DNA of 64,000 bases, from NCBI GenBank assembly GCA_033782935.1, contig JAWQEG010000279.1:1822001-1886000 (forward strand). The letters are read 5' to 3'. Positions 1-11,171 of the stretch are shown in pieces; position 1 is the first letter of the stretch, and each line of letters starts with the position of its first letter. Source of the DNA: Petrolisthes cinctipes (lineage: Eukaryota > Arthropoda > Malacostraca > Decapoda > Porcellanidae). A model generated the notes under the pieces. That model did not search any database, was not told where the DNA came from, and worked only from the letters and a program-made list of their open reading frames with translations. Both the position numbers and the translations under genes were made by a program.

Positions 1-847
1 ATATCGACTTTTTGGCACCTAAAAGATCGATATTTATCATGTTTTTAGCCTATATTTTGATAATATTCTAGCACTGTACAGATTGCTTCTGGGACCCCAA
101 AATATTGAATTTTCGGGTGTTTAGGGCCAGAATTTGAGACATAAACGGGTACAGAAGATGCATGCACATATCGACTTTTGGGCACCTAAAAGATCGATTT
201 TCAGTATGTTTTTGGCCTGTATTTTGAAAATACTCTAACACGGAGTAGGCATGTACAGATACCTTCTGGGACCTCTAAATATCGAATTTTCGGGTGTTTT
301 GGGACTGAATTTGAGATATCGATTTTTTGGCACCTAAAATGTCGATTTTTAGCATGTTTTTAGCCTATATTTTGAAAATATTCTAGCACTGTGTAGGCAT
401 GTACAGATTGCTTCTGGGACCCCAAAATATTGAATTTTCGGGTGTTTTGAGCCTGAATTTGAGATATAAACGGGTACAGAAGATACATGCACATATTGAC
501 TTTGGGCATCTAAAATATCGATTTTCAGCATGTTTTGGGCCTGTATTTTGAAAATACTCTAACACTGAGTAGGCATGTACAGATTGCTTCTGGGACCCCA
601 AAATATTGAATTTTCGGGTGTTTTGAGCCTGAATTTGAGATATAAACGGGTACTGAAGATGCATGCACATATCGACTTTTGTGCACCTAAAAGATCGATT
701 ATCAGTATGTTTTGAGCATGTATTTTGAAAATACTCTAACACGGAGTAGGCATGTACAGATCGCTTCTGGGACCCCTAAATATCGAATTTTCGGGTGTTT
801 TGGGACTGAATTTGAGATATCGACTTTTTGGCACCTAAAAGATCGAT

Positions 848-1023
848 TTTTAGCATGTTTTTAGCCTATATTTTGAAAATATTTTAGCACTGAGTAGGCA
901 TGTACAGATTGCTTCTGGGACCCCAAAATATTGAATTTTCGGGGGTTTTGAGCCTGAATTTGAGATATAAACGGGTACAGAAGATACATGCACATATTGA
1001 CTTTGGGCACCAAAAATATCGAT
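848..1023 (+). repeat. Type A' monomer (176 bp), representative of the beta trimer
   Basis: First monomer of a beta trimer. It resembles A but has GCACTGAGTAGG in place of GCACTGTGTAGG and ends GGGCACCAAAAATATCGAT instead of GGGCATCTAAAATATCGAT. Many A' copies elsewhere lack 10 bp here (GCACTGTACAG), giving a 166-bp form. This copy has private changes such as TTCGGGGGTTTTG. Confidence 0.9.
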
Positions 1024-1200
1024 TTTATTCATGTTTTGGGCCTGAATTTTGAAAATACTCTAACACGGAGTAGGCATGTACAGTTCGCTTCTGGGACCCC
1101 AAAATATCGAATTTTCGGGTGTTTAGGGCCAGAATTTGAGATATAAACGGGTACAGAAGATGCATGCACATATCGACTTTTGGGCACCTAAAAGATCGAT
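1024..1200 (+). repeat. Type B' monomer (177 bp), representative of the beta trimer
   Basis: Second monomer of a beta trimer. It differs from B by GGGCCTGAATTTTG, CACGGAGTAGG, AATATCGAA, GTTTAGGGCCAGAATTTG, GGGTACAGAAGATGCATG and CTTTTGGGCACC. The usual CAGATCGCTT is CAGTTCGCTT in this copy. It keeps the TGCATGCA palindrome and the 29-bp segment missing from C types. Confidence 0.9.
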
Positions 1201-1348
1201 TTTCAGTATGTTTTTGGCTTTTATTTTGAAAATACTCTAACACGGAATAGGCATGTACAGATACCTTCTGGGACCTCTAAATATCGAATTTTCGGGTTTT
1301 TTGGGACTGAATTTGAGATATCGATTTTTTGGCACCTAAAATGTCGAT
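1201..1348 (+). repeat. Type C2 monomer (148 bp), deleted third monomer of the beta trimer
   Basis: Third monomer of a beta trimer. Its marks are CAGTATGTTTTTGGC, CAGATACCTTCTGGGACCTC, TTTTGGGACTG, CGATTTTTTGGCACC and the end AAAATGTCGAT, which destroys the ATCGAT hexamer found at most other monomer joints. It carries the same 29-bp deletion as C1, so the deletion predates the split into alpha and beta. Confidence 0.92.
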
Positions 1349-1524
1349 TTTTAGCATGTTTTTAGCCTATATTTTGAAAATATTCTAGCACTGTGTAGGC
1401 ATGTACAGATTGCTTCTGGGACCCCAAAATATTGAATTTTCGGGTGTTTTGAGCCTGAATTTGAGATATAAACGGGTACAGAAGATACATGCACATATTG
1501 ACTTTGGGCATCTAAAATATCGAT
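1349..1524 (+). repeat. Type A monomer (176 bp), representative of the alpha trimer
   Basis: First monomer of an alpha trimer. It is told apart by TTTTAGCATG at its start, AGCCTATATTTTG, the TTCTAGCACTGTGTAGG segment, TG rather than CG in CAGATTGCTT and AATATTGAA, GATACATGCACATATTGAC, and the end GGGCATCTAAAATATCGAT. It is full length and keeps the ATAAACGGGTACAG segment that C monomers have lost. Orientation is arbitrary and follows the given strand. Confidence 0.93.
1369..1383. other. Conserved short dyad inside the monomer
   Basis: The 15-base string has perfect 7-base inverted arms (ATATTTT and AAAATAT) around a single G at 1376. B and C types keep the 6-base core TATTTT-G-AAAATA. It is present in nearly every monomer of the window, at about position 21-35 from the start, making it one of the best kept segments. 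A role in protein binding or DNA shape is possible but not shown. Confidence 0.7.
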
Positions 1525-1701
1525 TTTCAGCATGTTTTGGGCCTGTATTTTGAAAATACTCTAACACTGAGTAGGCATGTACAGATTGCTTCTGGGATCC
1601 CAAAATATTGAATTTTCGGGTGTTTTGAGCCTGAATTTGAGATATAAACGGGTACTGAAGATGCATGCACATATCGACTTTTGTGCACCTAAAAGATCGA
1701 T
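1525..1701 (+). repeat. Type B monomer (177 bp), representative of the alpha trimer
   Basis: Second monomer of an alpha trimer. Its marks are TTTCAGCATGTTTTGGGCC, CTAACACTGAGTAGG, CAGATTGCTT, GTTTTGAGCCTG, GGGTACTGAAGATGCATG and the end TTTTGTGCACCTAAAAGATCGAT. It contains the 8-bp palindrome TGCATGCA, which A monomers lose by a one-base change (TACATGCA) and C monomers lose by deletion. Confidence 0.93.
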
Positions 1702-1849
1702 TATCAGTATGTTTTGAGCATGTATTTTGAAAATACTCTAACACGGAGTAGGCATGTACAGATCGCTTCTGGGACCCCTAAATATCGAATTTTCGGGTGT
1801 TTTGGGACTGAATTTGAGATATCGACTTTTTGGCACCTAAAAGATCGAT
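1702..1849 (+). repeat. Type C1 monomer (148 bp), deleted third monomer of the alpha trimer
   Basis: Third monomer of an alpha trimer. It begins TCAGTATGTTTTGAGCATG and carries CGGAGTAGG, CAGATCGCTTCTGGGACC, CCTAAATATCGAA, TTTTGGGACTG and CGACTTTTTGGCACC. Compared with B it lacks 29 bp between two ATAT copies (GAGATAT joined straight to CGAC), which explains its 148-bp length. This copy has one variant base at its start (ATCAG for TTCAG). Confidence 0.93.
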
Positions 1850-2899
1850 TTTTAGCATGTTTTTAGCCTATATTTTGAAAATATTCTAGCACTGTGTAGG
1901 CATGTACAGATTGCTTCTGGGACCCCAAAATATTGAATTTTCGGGTGTTTTGAGCCTGAATTTGAGATATAAACGGGTACAGAAGATACATGCACATATT
2001 GACTTTGGGCATCTAAAATATCGATTTTCAGCATGTTTTGGGCCTGTATTTTGAAAATACTCTAACACTGGGTAGGCATGTACAGATTGCTTCTGGGACC
2101 CCAAAATATTGAATTTTCGGGTGTTTTGAGCCTGAATTTGAGATATAAACGGGTACTGAAGATGCATGCACATATCGACTTTTGTGCACCTAAAAGATCG
2201 ATTTTCAGTATGTTTTGGGCCTGTATTTTGAAAATACTCTAACACTGAGTAGGCATGTACAGATTGCTTCTGGGACCCCAAAATATTGAATTTTCGGGTG
2301 TTTTGAGCCTGAATTTGAGATATAAACGGGTACTGAAGATGCATGCACATATCGACTTTTTGGCACCTAAAAGATCGATTTTTAGCATGTTTTTAGCCTA
2401 TATTTTGAAAATATTCTAGCACTGTACAGATTGCTTCTGGGACCCCAAAATATTGAATTTTCGGGTGTTTTGAGCCTGAATTTGAGATATAAACGGGTAC
2501 AGAAGATACATGCACATATTGACTTTGGGCATCTAAAATATCGATTTTCAGCATGTTTTGGGCCTGTATTTTGAAAATACTCTAACACTGAGTAGGCATG
2601 TACAGATTGCTTCTGGGACCCCAAAATATTGAATTTTCGGGTGTTTTGAGCCTGAATTTGAGATATAAACGGGTACTGAAGATGCATGCACATATCGACT
2701 TTTGTGCACCTAAAAGATCGATTTTCAGTATGTTTTGGGCCTGTATTTTGAAAATACTCTAACACTGAGTAGGCATGTACAGATTGCTTCTGGGACCCCA
2801 AAATATTGAATTTTCGGGTGTTCTGAGCCTGAATTTGAGATATAAACGGGTACTGAAGATGCATGCACATATCGACTTTTTGGCACCTAAAAGATCGAT
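1850..2899 (+). repeat. Two trimers with an undeleted third monomer (530 and 520 bp)
   Basis: Units 1850-2379 (176+177+177) and 2380-2899 (166+177+177) end in a 177-bp monomer that starts like C (TCAGTATG) but continues as B (TTTTGGGCCTG, CACTGAG, GTACTGAAG), keeps the TGCATGCA part, and then ends with the C1-type CGACTTTTTGGCACC. They either preserve the pre-deletion form of the third monomer or regained the 29-bp segment by exchange with B. The B-like interior favours exchange. The same 530-bp type recurs at 6703 and 15123. Confidence 0.85.
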
Positions 2900-5395
2900 T
2901 TTTAGCATGTTTTTAGCCTATATTTTGAAAATATTCTAGCACTGTACAGATTGCTTCTGGGACCCCAAAATATTGAATTTTCGGGTGTTTTGAGACTGAA
3001 TTTGAGATATAAACGGGTACAGAAGATACATGCACATATTGACTTTGGGCACCAAAAATATCGATTTTCAGCATGTTTTTGGCCTGTATTTTGAAAATAC
3101 TCTAACACGGAGTAGGCATGTACAGATCGCTTCTGGGACCCCAAAATATCGAATTTTCGGGTGTTTAGGGCCAGAATTTGAGATATAAACGGGTACAGAA
3201 GATGCATGCACATATCGACTTTTGGGCACCTAAAAGATTGATTTTCAGTATGTTTTGAGCATGTATTTTGAAAATACTCTAACACGGAGTAGGCATGTAC
3301 AGATCGCTTCTGGGACCCCTAAATATCGAATTTTCGGGTGTTTTGGGACTGAATTTGAGATATCGACTTTTTGGCACCTAAAAGATCGATTTTTAGCATG
3401 TTTTTAGCCTATATTTTGAAAATATTCTAGCACTGAGTAGGCATGTACAGATTGCTTCTGGGACACCAAAATATTGAATTTTCGGGTGTTTTGAGACTGA
3501 ATTTGAGATATAAACGGGTACAGAAGATACATGCACATATTGACTTTGGGCACAAAAAATATCGATTTTCAGCATGTTTTGGGCCTGAATTTTGAAAATA
3601 CTCTAACACGGAGTAGGCATGTACAGATCGCTTCTGGGACCCCAAAATATCGAATTTTCGGGTGTTTAGGGCCAGAATTTGAGATATAAACGGGTACAGA
3701 AGATGCATGCACATATCGACTTTTGGGAACCTAAAAGATCGATTTTCAGTATGTTTTTGGCCTGTATTTTGAAAATACTCTAACACGGAGTAGGCATGTA
3801 CAGATACCTTTTGGGACCTCTAAATATCGAATTTTCGGGTGTTTTGGGACTGAATTTGAGATATCGATATTTTGGCACCTAAAATGTCGATTTTTAGCAT
3901 GTTTTTAGCCTATATTTTGAAAATATTCTAGCACTGTGTAGGCATGTACAGATTGCTTCTGGGACCCCAAAATATTGAATTTTCGGGTGTTTTGAGCCTG
4001 AATTTGAGATATAAACGGGTACAGAAGATACATGCACATATTGACTTTGGGCATCTATAATATCGATTTTCAGCATGTTTTGGGCCTGTATTTTGAAAAT
4101 ACTCTAACACTGAGTAGGCATGTACAGATTGCTTCTGGGACCCCAAAATATTGAATTTTCGGGTGTTTTGAGCCTGGATTTGAGATATAAACGGGTACTG
4201 AAGATGCATGCACATATCGACTTTTGTGCACCTAAAAGATCGATTTTCAGTATGTTTTGAGCATGTATTTTGAAAATACTCTAACACGGAGTAGGCATGT
4301 ACAGATCGCTTCTGGGACCCCTAAATATCGAATTTTCGGGTTTTTTTAGGACTGAATTTGAGATATCGACGTTTTGGCACCTAAAAGATCAATTTTTAGC
4401 ATGTTTTTAGCCTATATTTTGAAAATATTCTAGCACTGAGTAGGCATGTACAGATTGCTTCTGGGACCCCAAAATATTGAATTTTCGGGTGTTTTGAGCC
4501 TGAATTTGAGATATAAACGGGTACAGAAGATACATGCACATATTGACTTTGGGCATCTAAAATATCGATTTTCAGCATATTTTGGGCCTGTATTTTGAAA
4601 ATACTCTAACACTGAGTAGGCATGTACAGATTGCTTCTGGGACCCCAAAATATTGAATTTTCGGGTGTTTTGAGCCTGAATTTGAGATATAAACGGGTAC
4701 TGAAGATGGATTCACATATCGACTTTTATGCACCTAAAAGATCGATTTTCAGTATGTTTTGAGCATGTATTTTGAAAATACTCTAACACGGAGTAGGCAT
4801 GTACAGATCGCTTCTGGGACCCCTAAATATCGAATTTTCGGGTGTTTTGGGACTGAATTTGAGATATCGACTTTTTGGCACCTAAAAGATCGATTTTTAG
4901 CATGTTTTTAGCCTATATTTTAAAAATATTCTAGCACTGAGAAGGCATGTACAGATTGCTTCTGGGACCCCAAAATATTGAATTTTCGGGTGTTTTGAGC
5001 CTGAATTTGAGATATAAACGGGTACAGAAGATACATGCACATATTGACTTTGGGCCTCAAAAATATAGATTTTCAGCATGTTTTGGGCCTCAATTTTGAA
5101 AATACTCTAACACGGAGTAGGCATGTACAGATCGCTTCTGGGACCCCAAAATATCGAATTTTCGGGTGTTTAGGGCCAGAATTTGAGATATAAACGGGTA
5201 CAGAAGATGCATGCACATATCGACTTTTGGGCACCTAAATGAACGATTTTCAGTATGTTTTTGGCCTGTATTTTGAAAATACTCTAACACGGAGTAGGCA
5301 TGTACAGATACCTTCTGGGACCTCTAAATATCGAATTTTCGGGTGTTTTGGGACTGAATTTGAGATATCGACTTTTTGGCACTTAAAAGATCGAT

Positions 5396-5710
5396 TTTTA
5401 GCATGTTTTTAGCCTATATTTTGAAAATATTCTAGCACTGTACAGATTGCTTCTAGGACCCCAAAATATTGAATTTTCGGGTGTTTAGGGCCAGAATTTG
5501 AGATATAAACGGGTACAGAAGATGCATGCACATATCGACTTTTGGGCACCTAAAAGATCGATTTTCAGTATGTTTTTGGCCTGTATTTTGAAAATACTCT
5601 AACACGGAGTAGGCATGTACAGATACCTTCTGGGACCTCTAAATATCGAATTTTCGGGTGTTTTGGGACTGAATTTGAGATATTGATTTTTTGGCACCTA
5701 AAATGTCGAT
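5396..5710 (+). repeat. Fused A'/B' monomer plus C2 (315-bp dimer unit)
   Basis: The first 167 bp begin as short A' (GCACTGTACAG) and pass into B' (GTTTAGGGCCAG, GATGCATGCAC, TTTTGGGCACC) without a monomer joint, so one monomer length has been lost between homologous points. A normal C2 follows. The same 315-bp form is seen at 32, 8049, 16469 and 63584. Confidence 0.87.
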
Positions 5711-6211
5711 TTTTAGCATGTTTTTAGCCTATATTTTGAAAATATTCTAGCACTGTGTAGGCATGTACAGATTGCTTCTGGGACCCCAAAATATTGAATT
5801 TTCGGTTGTTTTGAGCCTGAATTTGAGATATAAACGGGTACAGAAGATACATGCACATATTGACTTTGGGCATCTAAAATATCGATTTTCAGCATGTTTT
5901 GGGCCTGTATTTTGAAAATACTCTAAGACTGAGTAGGCATGTACATATTGCTTCTGGGACCCCAAAATATTGAATTTTCGGGTGTTTTGAGCCTGAATTT
6001 GAGATATAAACGGGTACTGAAGATGCATGCACATATCGACTTTTGTGCACCTAAAAGATCGATTTTCAGTATGTTTTGAGCATGTATTTTGAAAATACTC
6101 TAACACGGAGTAGGCATGTACAGATCGCTTCTGGGACCCCTAAATATCGAATTTTCGGGTGTTTTGGGACTGAATTTGAGATATCGACTTTTTGGCACCT
6201 AAAAGATCGAT

Positions 6212-6702
6212 TTTTAGCATGTTTTTAGCCTATATTTTGAAAATATTCTAGCACTGTACAGATTGCTTCTGGGACCCCAAAATATTGAATTTTCGGGTGT
6301 TTTGAGCCTGAATTTGAGATATAAACGGGTACAGAAGATACATGCACATATTGACTTTGGGCACCAAAAATATCGATTTTCAGCATGTTTTGGGCCTGAA
6401 TTTTGAAAATACTCTAACACGGAGTAGGCATGTACAGATCGCTTCTGGGACCCCAAAATATCGAATTTTCGGGTGTTTAGGGCCAGAATTTGAGATATAA
6501 ACGGGTACAGAAGATGCATGCACATATCGACTTTTGGGCACCTAAAAGATCGATTTTCAGTATGTTTTTGGCTTGTATTTTGAAAATACTCTAACACGGA
6601 GTAGGCATGTACAGATACCTTCTGGGACCTCTAAATATCGAATTTTCGGGTGTTTTGGGACTGAATTTGAGATATGGATTTTTTAGCACCTAAAATGTCG
6701 AT
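6212..6702 (+). repeat. Representative short beta trimer (491 bp)
   Basis: A' here is 166 bp because GCACTGAGTAGGCATGTACAG has become GCACTGTACAG, a 10-bp loss. B' and C2 are normal. I count 42 A-type monomers with this deletion in the window, so it has spread with the repeat. None lies between 40042 and 48991. Confidence 0.9.
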
Positions 6703-9353
6703 TTTTAGCATGTTTTTAGCTTATATTTTGAAAATATTCTAGCACTGTGTAGGCATGTACAGATTGCTTCTGGGACCCCAAAATATTGAATTTTCGGGTG
6801 TTTTGAGCCTGAATTTGAGATATAAACGGGTACAGAAGATACATGCACATATTGACTTTGGGCATCTAAAATATCGATTTTCAGCATGTTTTGGGCCTGT
6901 ATTTTGAAAATACTCTAACACTTAGTAGGCATGTACAGATTGCTTCTGGGACCCCAAAATATTGAATTTTCGGGTGTTTTGAGCCTGAATTTGAGATATA
7001 AACGGGTACTGAAGATGCATGCACATATCGACTTTTGTGCACCTAAAAGATCGATTTTCAGTATGTTTTGGGCCTGTATTTTGAAAATACTCTAACACTG
7101 AGTAGGCATGTACAGATTGCTTCTGGGACCCCAAAATATTGAATTTTCGGGTGTTTTGAGCCTGAATTTGAGATATAAACGGGTACTGAAGATGCATGCA
7201 CATATCGACTTTTTGGCACCTAAAAGATCGATTTTTAGCATGTTTTTAGCTTATATTTTGAAAATATTCTAGCACTGTACAGATTGCTTCTGGGACCCCA
7301 AAATATTGAATTTTCGGGTGTTTTGAGCCTGAATTTGAGATATAAACGGGTACAGAAGATACATGCACATATTGACTTTGGGCACCAAAAATATCGATTT
7401 TCAGCATGTTTTTGGCCTGTATTTTGAAAATACTCTAACACGGAGTAGGCATGTACAGATCGCTTCTGGGACCCCAAAATATCGAATTTTCGGGTGTTTA
7501 GGGCCAGAATTTGAGATATAAACGGGTACAGAAGATGCATGCACATATCGACTTTTGGGCACCTAAAAGATCGATTTCAGTATGTTTTTGGCCTGTATTT
7601 TGAAAAATACTCTAACACAGTTTAGGCATGTACAGATACCTTCTGGGACCTCTAAATATCGAATTTTCGGGTGTTTTGGGACTGAATTTGAGATATCGAC
7701 TTTTTGGCACCAAAAATATCGATTTTCAGCATGTTTTGGGCCTGAATTTTGAAAATACTCTAACACGGAGTAAACATGTACAGATCGCTTCTGGGACCCC
7801 AAAATATTGAATTTTCGGGTGTTTTGAGCCTGAATTTGAGATATAAACGGGTACTGAAGATGCATGCACATATCGACTTTTGTGCACCTAAAAGATCGAT
7901 TTTCAGTATGTTTTGAGCATGTATTTTGAAAATACTCTAAAACGGAGTAGGCATGTACAGATCGCTTCTGGGACCCCTAAATATCGATTTTTCGGGTGTT
8001 TTGGGAATGAATTTGAGATATCGATTTTTTGGCACCTAAAATGTCGATTTTTAGCATGTTTTTAGCCTATATTTTGAAAGTATTCTAGCACTGTACAGAT
8101 TGCTTCTGGGACCCCAAAATATTGAATTTTCGGGTGTTTTGAGCCTGAATTCGAGATATAAACGGGTACAGAAGATGAATGCATATATCGTCTTTTGGGC
8201 ACCTAAATGATCGATTTTCAGTATGTTTTTGGCCTGTATTTTGAAAATACTCTAACACGGAGTAGGCATGTACAGATACCTTCTGGGACCTCTAAATATC
8301 GAATTTTCGGGTGTTTTGGGACTGAATTTGAGATATCGATTTTTTGGCACCTAAAATGTCGATTTTTAGCATGTTTTTAGCCTATATTTTGAAAATATTC
8401 TAGCACTGTGTAGGCATGTACAGATTGCTTCTGGGACCCCAAAATATTGAATTTTCGGGTGTTTTGAGCCTAAATTTGAGATATAAACGGGTACAGAAGA
8501 TACATGCACATATTGACTTTGGGCATCTAAAATATCGATTTTCAGCATGTTTTGGGCCTGTATTTTGAAAATACTCTAACACTGAGTAGGCATGTACAGA
8601 TTGCTTCTGACCCCAAAATATTGAATTTTCGGGTGTTTTGAGCCTGAATTTGAGATATAAACGGGTACTGAAGATGCATGCACATATCAACTTTTGTGCA
8701 CCTAAAAGATCGATTTTCAGTATGTTTTGAGCATGTATTTTGAAAATACTCTAACACGGAGTAGGCATGTACAGATCGCTTCTGGGACCCCTAAATATCG
8801 AATTTTCGGGTGTTTTGGGACTGAATTTGAGATATCGACTTTTTGGCACCTAAAAGATCGATTTTTAGCATCTTTTTAGCCTATATTTTGAAAATATTCT
8901 AGCACTGTACAGATTGCTTCTGGGACCCCAAAATATTGAATTTTCGGGTATTTTGAGCCTGAATTCGAGATATAAACGGGTACAGAAGATACATGCACAT
9001 ATTGACTTTGGGCACCAAAAATATCGATTTTCAGCATGTTTTGGGCCTGAATTTTGAAAATACTCTAACACGGAGTAGGCATGTACAGATCGCTTCTGGG
9101 ACCCCAAAATATCGAATTTTCGGGTGTTTTGAGCCTGAATTTGAAATATAAACGGGTACAGAAGATGCATGCACATATCGACTTTTGGGAACCTAAAAGA
9201 TCGATTTTCAGTATGTTTTTGGCCTGTATTTTGAATATACTCTAACACGGAGTAGGCATGTACAGATACCTTCTGGGACCTCTAAATATCGAATTTTCGG
9301 GTGTTTTGGGACTGAATTTGAGATATCGATTTTTTGGCACCTAAAATGTCGAT

Positions 9354-10179
9354 TTTTAGCATGTTTTTAGCCTATATTTTGGAATTATTCTAGCACTGTG
9401 TAGGCTTGTACAGATTGCTTCTGGGACCCCAAAATATTGAATTTTCGGGTGTTTTGAGCCTGAATTTGAGATATAAACGGGTACAGAAGATACATGCACA
9501 TATTGACTTTGGGCATCTAAAATATCGATTTTCAGCATGTTTTGGGCCTGTATTTTGAAAATACTCTAACACTGAGTAGGCATGTACAGATTGCTTCTGG
9601 GACCCCAAAATATTGAATTTTCGGGTGTTTTGAGCCTGAATTTGAGATATAAACAGGTACTGAAGATGCATGCACATATCGACTTTTGTGCACCTAAAAG
9701 ATCGATTTTCAGTATGTTTTGAGCATGTATTTTGAAAATACTCTAACACGGAGTAGGCATGTACAGATCGCTTCTTGGACCCCTAAATATCGAATTTTCG
9801 GGTGTTTTGGAACTGAATTTGAGATATCGACTTTTTGGCACCAAAAATATCGATTTTCAGCATGTTTTGGGCCTGAATTTTAAAAATACTCTAACACGGA
9901 GTAGGCATGTACAGATCGCTTCTGGGACCCAAAAATATCGAATTTTCGGGTTTTTAGGGCCAGAATTTGAGATATAAACGGGTACAGAAGATGCATGCAC
10001 ATATCGACTTTTGGGCACCTAAAAGATCGATTTTCAGTATGTTTTTGGCCTGTATTTTGAAAATACTCTAACACGGAGTAGGCATGTACAGATACCTTCT
10101 GGGACCTCTAAATATCGAATTTTCGGGAGTTTTGGGACTGAATTTGAGATATCGATTTTTTGGCACCTAAAATGTCGAT
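9354..10179 (+). repeat. Pentamer unit A-B-C1/A'-B'-C2 (826 bp)
   Basis: After a normal A and B, a 148-bp monomer starts as C1 but ends GGCACCAAAAATATCGAT, the end of A'. B' and C2 follow, so one A' has been removed by exchange between C1 and A' ends: 176+177+148+177+148 = 826. The same pentamer is seen at 13304, 17774, 21724, 26343 and 32271 (827). Equivalent C1/A' or C2/A' joints occur in units 7233, 15653, 57524 (816) and 60632 (640). Confidence 0.88.
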
Positions 10180-11171
10180 TTTTAGCATGTTTTTAGCCTA
10201 TATTTTGAAAATATTCTAGCACTGTATAGGCATGTACAGATTGCTTCTGGGACCCCAAAATATTGAATTTTCGGGTGTTTTGAGCCTGAATTTGAGATAT
10301 AAACGGGTACAGAAGATACATGCACATATTGACTTTGGGCATCTAAAATATCGATTTTCAGCATGTTTTGGGCCTGTATTTTGAAAATACTCTAACACTG
10401 AGTAGGCATGTACAGATTGCTTCTGGGACCCCAAAATATTGAATTTTCGGGTGTTTTGAGCCTGAATTTGAGATATAAACGGGTACTAAAGATGCATGCA
10501 CATGTCGACTTTTGTGCACCTAAAAGATCGATTTTCAGTATGTTTTGAGAATGTATTTTGAAAATACTCTAACACGGAGTAGGCATGTACAGATCGCTTC
10601 TGGGACCCCTAAATATCGAATTTTCGGGTGTTTTGGGACTGAATTTGAGATATCGACTTTTTGGCACCTAAATGATCGATTTTTAGCATGTTTTTAGCCT
10701 ATATTTTGAAAATATTCTAGCACGGTACAGATTGCTTCTGGGACCCCAAAATATTGAATTTTCGGGTGTTTTGAGCCTGAATTTGAGATATAAACGGGTA
10801 CAGAAGATACATGCACATATTGACTTTGGGCACCAAAAATATCGATTTTCAGCATGTTTTTGGCCTGTATTTTGAAAATACTCTAACACGGAGTAGGCAT
10901 GTACAGATCTCTTCTGGGACCCCAAAATATCGAATTTTCGGGTGTTTAGGGCCAGAATTTGAGATATAAACGGGTACAGAAGATGCATGCACATATCGAC
11001 TTTTGGGCACCTAAAAGATCGATTTTCAGTATGTTTTTGGCCTGTATTTTGAAAATACTCTAACACAGTGTAGGCATGTACAGATACCTTCTGGGACCTA
11101 TAAATATCGAATTTTCGGGTGTTTTGGGACTGAATTTGAGATATCGATTTTTTGGCACCTAAAATGTCGAT

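Larger units (their letters stand above)
347..1348 (+). repeat. Reference hexamer higher-order repeat, alpha (347-847) plus beta (848-1348), 1002 bp
   Basis: One complete A-B-C1-A'-B'-C2 unit. The next alpha (1349-1849) is almost the same as 347-847, so the local period is 1002 bp. The two 501-bp halves are recognisably different at many fixed positions, so the true repeat is the hexamer rather than the 501-bp trimer. 501 is three times 167, so each trimer also keeps reading-frame phase, which is why the same open frames recur. Confidence 0.9.
1..6702 (+). repeat. Block 1: alpha/beta trimers with extended and fused units
   Basis: Bases 1-31 are the end of a C monomer. Unit starts (length): 32 (315, fused A'/B' plus C2), 347 (501 alpha), 848 (501 beta), 1349 (501 alpha), 1850 (530), 2380 (520), 2900 (491), 3391 (501 beta), 3892 (502 alpha), 4394 (501 alpha), 4895 (501 beta), 5396 (315, fused A'/B' plus C2), 5711 (501 alpha), 6212 (491 short beta). 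The 530 and 520 units have an undeleted 177-bp third monomer. Unit 2900 is a chimera of short A', B' and C1. All joints fall at the usual CGAT. Confidence 0.88.

Noticed and set aside
1424..1445. CENP-B box
   Set aside because: The segment TATTGAATTTTCGGG or TATCGAATTTTCGGG has the CGGG half but not the TTCG half at the required distance nor the central A, so it does not fit the nTTCGnnnnAnnCGGGn core.
1437..1452. Telomere-like GGGTGTTTTG or TTTTGGG strings
   Set aside because: They occur once per monomer and are not in tandem short arrays, so they are not telomeric repeat.
1465..1475. TATAAA motif within GATATAAACGGG as a promoter
   Set aside because: It is in every A and B monomer, with no initiator, no downstream gene and no other promoter sign; it is expected by chance in an AT-rich repeat.
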